Below are positions 6,736 through 12,964 of a DNA stretch of 13,973 nt, piece after piece. Under the pieces are notes generated by a model. That model did no database searches and was not told the origin of the DNA. It saw only the letters and a program-made list of their open reading frames with translations. The DNA comes from Methanomassiliicoccales archaeon. Lineage in GTDB: Archaea > Thermoplasmatota > Thermoplasmata > Methanomassiliicoccales > JACIVX01. The translations under genes were made by a program, and so were the position numbers. The stretch is from positions 1 to 13,973 of the forward strand of contig JANHAK010000013.1 of assembly GCA_024464195.1 (NCBI GenBank), given 5' to 3'. The number at the start of each line of letters is the position of its first letter. The first letter of the stretch is position 1.

Positions 6736-6974
6736 TTGGACAATAACGCAAACATACACAATTGTTACCTCTTCAAAGCGGAATGCATCAGATTGGAATT
6801 AAAGATTTTCAAGTCAGAATATTTTCTTCTTTTGATAAGTTTACAAGACTAAATCTTATGATAATACTGCTGTATAATGCGTTCTTGTTTTACTGACCGT
6901 TTCCTTTTAAAAAAGAAAAACCGATGTCGATTTTTAAACCAGCGAAAAATTGTGTTCAATCAATTCCGAATACA

Positions 6975-6990
6975 TTTTTATTTAAAAAAA
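6975..6990 (-). terminator. T-rich terminator after the second MoaD-like gene
   Basis: On the minus strand TTTTTTTAAATAAAAATG lies 14-29 bases beyond the stop at 7004, a typical archaeal T-run. It would end the AOR-MoaD transcript before the E1 gene. Confidence 0.5.
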
Positions 6991-7003
6991 TGAAGTTGTA
7001 TGA

Positions 7004-7282
7004 CTAGGCACGCCTGCTGAAGTACCAGCGATAGAGAAGAGCCATATCTCTCGGGAAGATTGCGACGATGTCGCCGTCATTAACACGTCTTTCTAGCGCC
7101 GAGTAATCATTATTTAAGAACAAATGACTTGTTTCCTCGGGTTTCAAATCAAGTACCTCTAGAATATCAGCAATACTTTTTACTCTTGAGCCATCCAACT
7201 CCGCAATTCCTACTTGTCCAGTCGGGTCCGTGGTAGGTGCCTTTGTCTTCAATTTACCATAAAGTCTCACTTTAATACTCAT
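7004..7282 (-). CDS. MoaD-like beta-grasp protein lacking the C-terminal Gly-Gly
   Basis: A 92-residue protein from ATG 7282, supported by AAAGGGT 8 bases upstream; a TTG two codons earlier is less likely. It starts SIKVRLYGKLK and has RRVNDGDIVAIFP, both hallmarks of the MoaD/ThiS fold. The C-terminus, however, continues RDMALLYRWYFSRRA instead of ending in Gly-Gly. It therefore cannot carry a C-terminal thiocarboxylate in the usual way. The aromatic, basic tail suggests a structural or chaperone-like partner, perhaps of the AOR enzyme encoded two genes upstream. It follows the Gly-Gly MoaD after 22 bases and is probably in the same transcript. MoaD-like genes beside AOR genes are known; the tail's role is inference. 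Confidence 0.85.
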   Translation of the reverse strand: MSIKVRLYGKLKTKAPTTDPTGQVGIAELDGSRVKSIADILEVLDLKPEETSHLFLNNDYSALERRVNDGDIVAIFPRDMALLYRWYFSRRA

Positions 7283-7304
7283 TTTCAAACACCCTTTTCA
7301 ATGA

Positions 7305-7583
7305 TCAACCACCAGCGAGAACAGGGAATACGGCAACCCTATCCCCATCGATCAAGCGTGTCTCAAATCCCTGTAGATGATCAATATTGTAACCGTTGAC
7401 CATGACTTTAACTCTTGGCCTAACCTTTCTTCTGTCATAATCTTCAAAAATTTCGTTTTTTAAATTTCCGAATTTCAAAACGAGTTGTTCAAGTACGGAC
7501 ATGACATCGTCTGCCTCAATATAAATCTCGCTAATGCCCGCAAGCTCCTGAAGCGTCGCGAAAAGTTTCACCCTAACAGTCAT
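7305..7583 (-). CDS. MoaD/ThiS-family sulfur-carrier protein with C-terminal Gly-Gly
   Basis: From ATG 7583 the product has 92 residues, begins TVRVKLFATLQELAG and ends DGDRVAVFPVLAGG. These are the start and end of a canonical MoaD-type beta-grasp fold, with the terminal Gly-Gly needed for adenylation and thiocarboxylate formation. The expected role is sulfur donor in making the pterin dithiolene of the molybdenum or tungsten cofactor, working with an MoaE-like partner (not in the window) and an E1 such as the one at 5910-6662. The frame is open to 7679, overlapping AOR, but that extension is unlike MoaD. No Shine-Dalgarno precedes ATG 7583: the 55 bases after the AOR stop are largely pyrimidine. 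Either a leaderless internal start or poor translation coupling is possible. Confidence 0.92.
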   Translation of the reverse strand: MTVRVKLFATLQELAGISEIYIEADDVMSVLEQLVLKFGNLKNEIFEDYDRRKVRPRVKVMVNGYNIDHLQGFETRLIDGDRVAVFPVLAGG

Positions 7584-7590
7584 TTCAAAT

Positions 7591-7619
7591 AGAGAAAGAG
7601 AGAGAAAAGGAAAAAAGGG
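7591..7619 (-). terminator. 29-base unbroken pyrimidine tract between AOR and MoaD
   Basis: On the transcribed minus strand every base from 7619 to 7591 is C or T, including CCCTTTTTTCCTTTT, starting 20 bases past the AOR stop and ending 7 bases before the MoaD start. It resembles a T-rich terminator or attenuator that could reduce read-through into the MoaD genes, and it replaces a ribosome-binding site. Confidence 0.4.
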
Positions 7620-7638
7620 TTTCGGATTAACTATTGAT

Positions 7639-9369
7639 TCAGTCAGGGTAGACTCGATCAAGTTCTGCGTCTGGAACATCGTAAACGACGTTCTTCGGTG
7701 GCAACGGCTCGAGTCTCATGAATTCTGGTAGCCTGTCATGCGCTCTAGTCAGACCTGCGGCCTTGTTGAACTTTCTTTCGGTTTCAAGAATCTTCGCACC
7801 GAGCTTCACCGCATCGTCGACTGTCCACGTTGTTCCGAGCACGCCGTTACACGACTCGACCATGCCTTCGAACCCTTCGGGTATGTCCATAATTGCAAAG
7901 GCCGTGAACAGGCAGTAGCCACTCGAGTCGATGAATGCGGTGCTCTGTTGCAGCGCCCTTGAGAGATCAGCCTTCTTTGTGTCCATCGGGTCCGCCTTTC
8001 CACCGACACCAAGGATCTCAGGGGCAATTGCATATCCAGCAGTATGATCTGCACCCATCGGCGTTGTAGCGTAGGTGACACCAATACCCTTGATGGGACG
8101 AGGATCATATGCTGGAATACTCTGGCCCTTGACAGTCGGAATTCTCGTAACGCCAAATGCCTTACCAGTGAATTCCGTTCCGTTCGCGATGATCCGGCCG
8201 AGCGGTGATTTCTTTCTCACCTCTTCAAGGAGGCATAGAGCACCCTTGCCATCACCAAACTTCACGATACCTCCTTCCATCGCGACTCCGATCGTACCGC
8301 CCATTTCAATCGTATCGAGACCAAGGTCGTTGCACGCGCGGTTCAGCTCTCCGACATCATCGAGATTGTAAATGCCGCAGTTTGGACCAAGCGCCCAAAC
8401 GGATTCATATTCAAGAACGCCGACCGGATCCTTGCCACCTTCTTTGACCCAGACTTCTGAGCATTGGATAATACACCCGGGGCTACATACATGCGGTCTC
8501 TCGCCACCTCTTTTCTTAATGATTTCAGCTTTCTTTTCTCCTGAGACAAGCGGCGCAAGCTCATCGTAGCCAGCGGAGAAATTCCTGTGTGGCAGGGCAC
8601 CAGCCTCGTTGATAACATTGATCAACGCATCGGTCCCATAGCTGTTCAGGGTTCCTCCAGGTTTCGTAATGTCGTGTTTCTGGAGCGCAGCGGTCAGCTT
8701 TTTAGTTCCTTCCTTAAACAGATCTCTGTTCTTTATCTCAACGCCAGGTGCACCCTCATCGTCCACAACGATGAATTTTAGCCCTCGCGTTGCCATTACT
8801 GCGCCAAGGCCACCTCGACCTGCATATCTGCTTGGCAATCCATCGATGTCATTAAATGCAACACCAGCTCCAGCACCTCCGAGCTCTCCTGCGATCCCAG
8901 TTGCGCAAATCGCGACATCCTTTCCGAAATTCTCCCTCAATTGCGGATAAACTTCGTAAAGACCTTTGCCAACCCATGGCTTTGCATCGAAAAATTCGAC
9001 TTTGTCCTTTGTAATCTTCAAGAGATAATATTTGTCTTTACTCTGACCTTGAACGATCAACGCCTTGATCCCAAGTTTTGCCAATTTTTGTGCGAAATTG
9101 GTACCTGCGTTTGCTTCTTTGATGCCTCCAGTCAGCGGCGATTTGCCACCAACTGAAATTCGTCCAGATGTCGGCGCACTCGTGCCCGTCACAATTCCCG
9201 GCGCGAGAACCACTTTGTTGTTAGGTCCAAGCGGATGACAGGTCGGAGGCACCTCTTCAGATACAATCGTCGAAGTTAGTCCGCGGCCGCCAAGGTTCTT
9301 CCATTTCTCTGGAACTTCCTCGTATCTGGCCTTCAGTTCGGTCATGTCCACTCTCAGTATTTTGGACGT
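7639..9369 (-). CDS. Aldehyde:ferredoxin oxidoreductase family protein (tungsten/molybdenum bis-pterin enzyme), apparent ACG start
   Basis: A 576-residue AOR-family enzyme, slightly shorter than the roughly 600 usual. It oxidises aldehydes or related substrates with ferredoxin-type acceptors, using a bis-pterin W/Mo site and one 4Fe-4S cluster. The N-terminus contains KILRVDM and NLGGRGL (26-31), then SPLTGG. The cluster ligands appear as Cys295, Cys299 and Cys303 (HVCSPGCIIQC), with a fourth at Cys486 (SSGYCLF). DLGLD (348-352) and DSSGYC correspond to the pterin-contacting motifs. The Cys-x3-Cys-x3-Cys spacing differs from Pyrococcus AOR (x2, x3), so the substrate may differ. A GTG exists at 9351, but it would remove conserved KILR residues and sits 26 bases from AAGGAGGT (9378-9385). 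ACG 9369 lies 8 bases from it, with a stop two codons upstream. The MoaD pair follows in the same transcript. Confidence 0.93.
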   Translation of the reverse strand, partial: TSKILRVDMTELKARYEEVPEKWKNLGGRGLTSTIVSEEVPPTCHPLGPNNKVVLAPGIVTGTSAPTSGRISVGGKSPLTGGIKEANAGTNFAQKLAKLGIKALIVQGQSKDKYYLLKITKDKVEFFDAKPWVGKGLYEVYPQLRENFGKDVAICATGIAGELGGAGAGVAFNDIDGLPSRYAGRGGLGAVMATRGLKFIVVDDEGAPGVEIKNRDLFKEGTKKLTAALQKHDITKPGGTLNSYGTDALINVINEAGALPHRNFSAGYDELAPLVSGEKKAEIIKKRGGERPHVCSPGCIIQCSEVWVKEGGKDPVGVLEYESVWALGPNCGIYNLDDVGELNRACNDLGLDTIEMGGTIGVAMEGGIVKFGDGKGALCLLEEVRKKSPLGRIIANGTEFTGKAFGVTRIPTVKGQSIPAYDPRPIKGIGVTYATTPMGADHTAGYAIAPEILGVGGKADPMDTKKADLSRALQQSTAFIDSSGYCLFTAFAIMDIPEGFEGMVESCNGVLGTTWTVDDAVKLGAKILETERKFNKAAGLTRAHDRLPEFMRLEPLPPKNVVYDVPDAELDRVYPD

Positions 9370-9377
9370 AAATTATC

Positions 9378-9385
9378 ACCTCCTT
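9378..9385 (-). promoter_or_regulatory. Perfect AAGGAGGT ribosome-binding site pointing to an ACG start
   Basis: AAGGAGGTGAT matches the archaeal anti-Shine-Dalgarno closely. The only codons at normal spacing in the AOR frame are TTT and ACG, and an in-frame TAA (9375-9373) blocks anything earlier. It therefore decides the start as ACG 9369, unless the base is an error for ATG. Confidence 0.7.
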
Positions 9386-9401
9386 GGATACTACTAGCCT
9401 T

Positions 9402-9424
9402 TTCGTATTAAAAAAGCTTACGAA
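9402..9424 (-). promoter_or_regulatory. AOR promoter: TATA box within a TTCGTA-N11-TACGAA inverted repeat
   Basis: TTCGTA (9402-9407) and TACGAA (9419-9424) are exact inverted copies. Between them, on the minus strand, lies AGCTTTTTTAA, which reads on into TTTTTTAATACG, a good archaeal TATA element about 25 bases before the leader of the AOR gene. A regulator bound to these arms would compete with TBP, so this is a candidate repressor operator. Confidence 0.5.
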
Positions 9425-9539
9425 TCTCATAATAATTTGTTCAACAGGACATAACTATCTGGATATGCTCATTGAAGCATTTCGTTTCGCTTTATTTCTT
9501 ATGAAAAGATGCATGAACTGCGAAAATCGTAGTGCACCG

Positions 9540-9560
9540 ATAAGTTTCTTATACTGAATA
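9540..9560 (+). promoter_or_regulatory. Promoter of the first ABC operon with ATAAG-TTT-CTTAT repeat
   Basis: TTCTTATACTG centred near 9550 is a TATA candidate that would start transcription near 9575. It overlaps ATAAG/CTTAT, 5-bp inverted arms with a 3-base spacer (9540-9552). Transcription from here would place ATG 9581 almost at the 5' end. Confidence 0.4.
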
Positions 9561-9592
9561 CAGTTGAGGTAGGCCAACAGATGGGTGATTGA

Positions 9593-10528
9593 ATAACAGA
9601 AATTGTTATAGAGGTCGATGATCTCACAAAAAAATACGGCGACCTGACCGCTGTTGACAGGATTTCCTTTCAAGTCGAGAAAGGTGAGATTTTTTCTTTG
9701 CTCGGTCCAAATGGTGCGGGAAAAACGACGACTGTCGAAATACTCGAATGTCTCAGATCAATGACGTCCGGAGAAGCAAGGGTGCTTGGTCTGGATGTCA
9801 TGAAAAAGGCAAGAGAGATTAAGTACAAGATTGGAGTACTCCCACAAGATTTCAACGCTTTTGACCTTCTCACCGTCAAGGAGAATATCCAATTTTTTGG
9901 AAGCATGTACGACCGAATGCTTGATCCTATGGATTTGATCAAAGTGATGGATCTTCAAGAAAAAGCAGACGAATACTTCAAGAATCTTTCTGGCGGGCTA
10001 AAGCAAAGAGTCGGTGTAGCAATCGCCATGGTCAACGATCCAGAGATTATTTTTCTGGATGAGCCAACAACGGGCCTCGATCCAAAGGCGAGGAGAGAAG
10101 TCTGGAAAGTCATTGAAGAACTCAAAAAGAAAGGGAAGACCGTAATTCTGACGACGCACTACATGGAAGAGGCAGAGATTCTTTCAGATCGTGTGGGAAT
10201 CATTGATCGTGGACGTTTTCTTGCGTTGGGTTCGCCACGAGAGATTATTGATGAACATGGATCGGGAAGTCATTGTATAATTGCGAACGCTGATGCAAAA
10301 TGCCTCAATGTGCTAAAAGAGCGATGGCCAGATCACGAAATTAGGAATGGCAACTTTATTATTCCGCTTAGGGACAAAGACAACCTTGTAGAGATCATTT
10401 ACGCGCTCGACGGAAGCGGTGGTAATTACGAGCAAATACAAGTTACGAGACCAACACTTGAGGACGTCTTTCTCAGACTAACTGGAAGAAAGCTTGCTGA
10501 GGGAGGTGACACAGAGAATGCCGAATAG
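9593..10528 (+). CDS. ABC-2 exporter ATP-binding protein, start uncertain (ATG 9581 is followed by in-frame TGA)
   Basis: A complete ABC ATPase, 311 residues counted from ATA 9593. Walker A GPNGAGKT is at 38-45, the Q-loop at VLPQDF, the signature LSGGLKQR at 132-139, Walker B FLDEP with Asp156-Glu157, and the H-loop His189. It drives the ABC-2 permease encoded next. The N-terminal strand and A-loop region (IVIEVDDLTKKYGDLTAVD) are intact, so translation must begin before 9602. No ATG, GTG or TTG occurs in frame between TGA 9590-9592 and TTG 9698, which is inside the Walker A strand and too late. The natural ATG at 9581, preceded by GAGGT, is in frame but reads Met-Gly-Asp-stop. Either ATA 9593, 3 bases after GGTGAT, is used, or the TGA is a nonsense mutation or base error. 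The permease start overlaps its end by 11 bases. Confidence 0.88.
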   Translation: MTEIVIEVDDLTKKYGDLTAVDRISFQVEKGEIFSLLGPNGAGKTTTVEILECLRSMTSGEARVLGLDVMKKAREIKYKIGVLPQDFNAFDLLTVKENIQFFGSMYDRMLDPMDLIKVMDLQEKADEYFKNLSGGLKQRVGVAIAMVNDPEIIFLDEPTTGLDPKARREVWKVIEELKKKGKTVILTTHYMEEAEILSDRVGIIDRGRFLALGSPREIIDEHGSGSHCIIANADAKCLNVLKERWPDHEIRNGNFIIPLRDKDNLVEIIYALDGSGGNYEQIQVTRPTLEDVFLRLTGRKLAEGGDTENAE

Positions 10529-11615
10529 AATCCTCTCGACCTTAATCAGCTCGGTAAAAATGTTTTATCGCAGCAAATCATCGGTTTTCTGGACGATTGC
10601 ATTCCCTGTGATTCTCATACTCATTTTCGGAGCTATTTTTAGCGGTGGAAATGGTGGAAAATACAACATTCATATCCAGGATCTTTCGGATTCTCAGATG
10701 TCCCACAAATTTATTGAAGCTCTGAACCAAAGTGAAGTCATCAATGTGATCGATGTCGGAAAGGACGTCAACATTTCTGAGTACATCAGAGAGAATAGCC
10801 CAACTGCGGTGCTGATCATTCCATCGAACTTCGATTCTGCGTTCATTCCTGGTGCGACAAATAATACAACCCAGCTAAAATTGATGATCGATCCGACGAG
10901 CACTTCAGCCAATGTGATCACATCGATCGTCATTTCCGTGAGCGACCATTTCAACCTCGCAATAGCGCAAGGTGGAGAAATCATCACACTCAAGCGCACA
11001 GACATCGCTTCAGAGCAGTTTAACTTCATAGACTTCTTTTTACCAGGGATCATCGCATTGACAACAATGACAACGACGATTTTCTGGACAGTCGATATTC
11101 AATCAAGATACAGAGAGAATGGGATTTTCAAGAAACTCATGACAACGCCATTAACACGAATGGAGTGGCTCGCTACGCAGATACTTTGGCAGCTGGTTGT
11201 TGTCTTCATTTCCATTGCCACGATTCTCGTTGTTGGCATAGCGCTTTACGATGTGGAATTAACACTTGATCCCATTGCTATCCTCATCATTATCTCTTCA
11301 AGTGCTCTGTTTTCTTCAATGGGAATGATCCTTGCAAGGTTTATTAAAGAACCAGAAACAGCAGGCACAGCGGCAAATGCTATTACATTTCCGATGATGT
11401 TTCTTTCTGGAACATTCTTCCCCCTTGAAACGATGCCTGAATATCTCAGAGCAGTCGCACAGGTGTTGCCGCTGACGTATGTCAGTGACGGTCTCAGAGA
11501 TGCGATGGTATATAACAATATAGTAGGAGCGACGAACAGTCTGGTCGTCGTCGTTATTCTTGCAATGATCTTCTTTTTAATTGGGGTCGCTGTATCGAGA
11601 TGGAAAGTTGAATAA
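10518..11615 (+). CDS. ABC-2 type exporter permease
   Basis: A 365-residue ABC-2 permease. One membrane segment lies near residues 22-42 (VFWTIAFPVILILIFGAIF). A large exterior domain of about 130 residues follows, then five more segments including FLPGIIALTTMTTTIFW, LVVVFISIATILVVGIAL, AILIIISSSALFSSMGMI, ITFPMMFLSGTFFP and LVVVVILAMIFFLIGVAV. The motif MPEYLRAVAQVLPLTYVSDG before the last helix is typical of the family. It partners the ATPase just upstream; substrate unknown, with drug, lipid or polymer export all possible for such pairs. The frame extends to 10494, but GGAGGTGAC at 10502-10510 is the ribosome site for ATG 10518, which overlaps the ATPase end by 11 bases and suggests translational coupling. 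Two terminator-like hairpins follow. Confidence 0.92.
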   Translation: MPNRILSTLISSVKMFYRSKSSVFWTIAFPVILILIFGAIFSGGNGGKYNIHIQDLSDSQMSHKFIEALNQSEVINVIDVGKDVNISEYIRENSPTAVLIIPSNFDSAFIPGATNNTTQLKLMIDPTSTSANVITSIVISVSDHFNLAIAQGGEIITLKRTDIASEQFNFIDFFLPGIIALTTMTTTIFWTVDIQSRYRENGIFKKLMTTPLTRMEWLATQILWQLVVVFISIATILVVGIALYDVELTLDPIAILIIISSSALFSSMGMILARFIKEPETAGTAANAITFPMMFLSGTFFPLETMPEYLRAVAQVLPLTYVSDGLRDAMVYNNIVGATNSLVVVVILAMIFFLIGVAVSRWKVE

Positions 11616-11676
11616 TCGTCGAACCAAAGTGTTTTTTCCCTTTTCACTTTTCATATTTCCTAATGTACCTGGCATC

Positions 11677-11705
11677 ATTCACATATGTGAATATTTGTTT
11701 TTTTT
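11677..11705 (+). terminator. 16-bp perfect palindrome followed by eight T
   Basis: ATTCACATATGTGAAT (11677-11692) can fold into a 6-bp stem with an ATAT loop, followed by ATTTG and TTTTTTTT (11698-11705). The order hairpin then T-run resembles an intrinsic terminator for the first ABC operon, about 60 bases past its stop. As duplex DNA it could also bind a dimeric regulator. Confidence 0.55.
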
Positions 11706-11714
11706 AGCTTGAAT

Positions 11715-11751
11715 CCCTATGCGACATCACAAATTTTCATAGGGTCTTTTT
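11715..11751 (+). terminator. Second inverted repeat CCCTATG / CATAGGG with T-run
   Basis: Perfect 7-bp arms (11715-11721 and 11738-11744) with a 16-base loop are followed by TCTTTTT. It sits 10 bases after the T-run of the first palindrome, making a tandem terminator-like arrangement on the plus strand. On the minus strand no T-run follows. Confidence 0.5.
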
Positions 11752-11935
11752 CCTCAATAAAATGAACAAATCAACATTACAAGAGACTCGAGACCTTGAA
11801 TTATTGTTGAAATCACGAGTTATATATGCCTATTCCAATTCAACCAGTTGCATCAAAATGAATTGTTATCGTATCAAGAATCAAGATTTTCAATCAAATC
11901 TTCAGTTTATTAAATAAATTAAATGATCAGAGTAT

Positions 11936-12964
11936 TCACTTCCATCTAACTAGGATTTCTTCGCGACGGAAAACTTTTAAACTTACATAAAAAACGCCAA
12001 CATCAATAGCCGCCGTTAAGAGTATGAACCCAGCCATCAAAACGAAATCGAGCGTCACAAGACCTGCTATCGCAATAATGAAAAAGGCAACGACTGGTAA
12101 AACGACTAACCCTCCGATCTGTTGAGAAGCTCTCACATCGCTGACCTTTGAGGAAATTAGCATGTTAATCAGGATGCTGAGAATGCAGAAAAGCGGGGCG
12201 AGAATGAAGACTCCGACGAGCCAAATAAGATTTGGAAGAGGATAATAGCCAATGACAGGTTGCACGATGATATCAACGAGAATCACGAACGGTACGAGGC
12301 TCGCCCAAGTCACGAGCATCGTCGGAAGGAATATGGAGATTGATTTTCCAGCGAGGAGTTCCGTATCTGTAGTAGGGGTTGCAAGTAAAGGTTCAAGACT
12401 CTTGTTGATCTTCTCCCCAACAAAACTGTAAGAAGCGATGACCGTCGGTATCACGGCGGGAATGAGAATGAAAAACATAAGTAACGAGTCAATGAAGACT
12501 TTCAAGAACTTCTCTGCCTCATTTATCTCACCAATAACAACGCAACGATCAAGCACAGAATCGATCCTTGCAGTATTTTCCAGATTGCTGTGAACCACGA
12601 GAGTGCTATTGATTCTCGATTCAACGATGAAAGAATCAAAGACAATAGATCTTGAAACATCGCATCCTTCGATTATGCATCCTGTCACGACCGAATTTGT
12701 CAAATTCACATCAATCAGTCTCAAATCCTTGATCGAGACATCAGTGATATTCCCACCTACAATAGTCGCAGAGATGTTGAATGTGAGATCGAGGGGTCTC
12801 TCGTCGGTGGGCTCAGCGAACATCGTCACTGGAACAAGATAAACAATTGGCATGACGAATGCCATAACGAGAGGCATGGCGATAAGGCTGAAAATGATGT
12901 ATTTATTGGTCCGGAATTCAGCGAGATCCTTTCGCGCAACGATCCAAACCTTATCTAGCCTCAG
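11936..12964 (-). CDS. ABC-2 exporter permease with pentapeptide-repeat-like exterior domain, apparent CTG start
   Basis: A 342-residue permease from CTG 12964. The N-terminus (LDKVWIVARKDLAEFRTNKY) has the cytoplasmic pattern usual in ABC-2 permeases, then TM1 at about 22-49. The exterior loop holds about 16 five-residue repeats (residues 66-145) with a hydrophobic centre residue and a small residue two positions before it, as in pentapeptide-repeat beta-helices. Five further TM segments follow, including LLMFFILIPAVIPTVIASY and LVVLPVVAFFIIAIAGLV, and the protein ends EEILVRWK. The first in-frame ATG, 12877, would delete the conserved cytoplasmic lead and part of TM1. No ATG, GTG or TTG occurs between it and the overlap with the ATPase. 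There, CTG shares bases with the ATPase stop (CTGA), the geometry of coupled ATGA starts, behind GGGGGGAT. ACG 12967 is the alternative. Partner of the ATPase at 12961-13893. Confidence 0.87.
   Translation of the reverse strand: MRLDKVWIVARKDLAEFRTNKYIIFSLIAMPLVMAFVMPIVYLVPVTMFAEPTDERPLDLTFNISATIVGGNITDVSIKDLRLIDVNLTNSVVTGCIIEGCDVSRSIVFDSFIVESRINSTLVVHSNLENTARIDSVLDRCVVIGEINEAEKFLKVFIDSLLMFFILIPAVIPTVIASYSFVGEKINKSLEPLLATPTTDTELLAGKSISIFLPTMLVTWASLVPFVILVDIIVQPVIGYYPLPNLIWLVGVFILAPLFCILSILINMLISSKVSDVRASQQIGGLVVLPVVAFFIIAIAGLVTLDFVLMAGFILLTAAIDVGVFYVSLKVFRREEILVRWK
12530..12769 (-). repeat. Tandem pentapeptide-like repeats in the permease (about 16 units)
   Basis: Units such as VSIKD, LRLID, VNLTN, SVVTG, CIIEG, CDVSR, SIVFD, SFIVE, SRINS, TLVVH and SNLEN follow without gaps. 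The middle residue is Ile, Leu or Val in nearly all, and the first is Ser, Cys, Thr, Val or similar. This is the spacing of a four-sided beta-helix with about four turns. One unit (TARID) has Arg in the centre. Confidence 0.65.

Larger units (their letters stand above)
11616..11935. other. Intergenic region between convergent ABC operons, no gene
   Basis: No ORF or RNA gene is supported. The region carries T-rich GTTTTTTCCC shortly after the stop, then a palindrome with T-run and a second inverted repeat with T-run, all oriented to end the plus-strand transcript. The right third is AT-rich with no recognisable motif. Confidence 0.6.

Noticed and set aside
7806..8156. Minus-strand frame inside AOR, and similar frames at 8343-8618 and 8075-8371
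   Set aside because: These are alternate frames of the well-conserved AOR coding sequence.
9590..9592. TGA as selenocysteine or tryptophan codon
   Set aside because: No selenocysteine-type context or reason for Sec at residue 4 of an ABC ATPase, and I see no other internal TGA in the annotated genes to suggest a recoded genome.
9455..9673. Minus-strand 72-residue frame over the ABC operon promoter
   Set aside because: It overlaps the conserved N-terminus of the ABC ATPase on the other strand and has no recognisable features.
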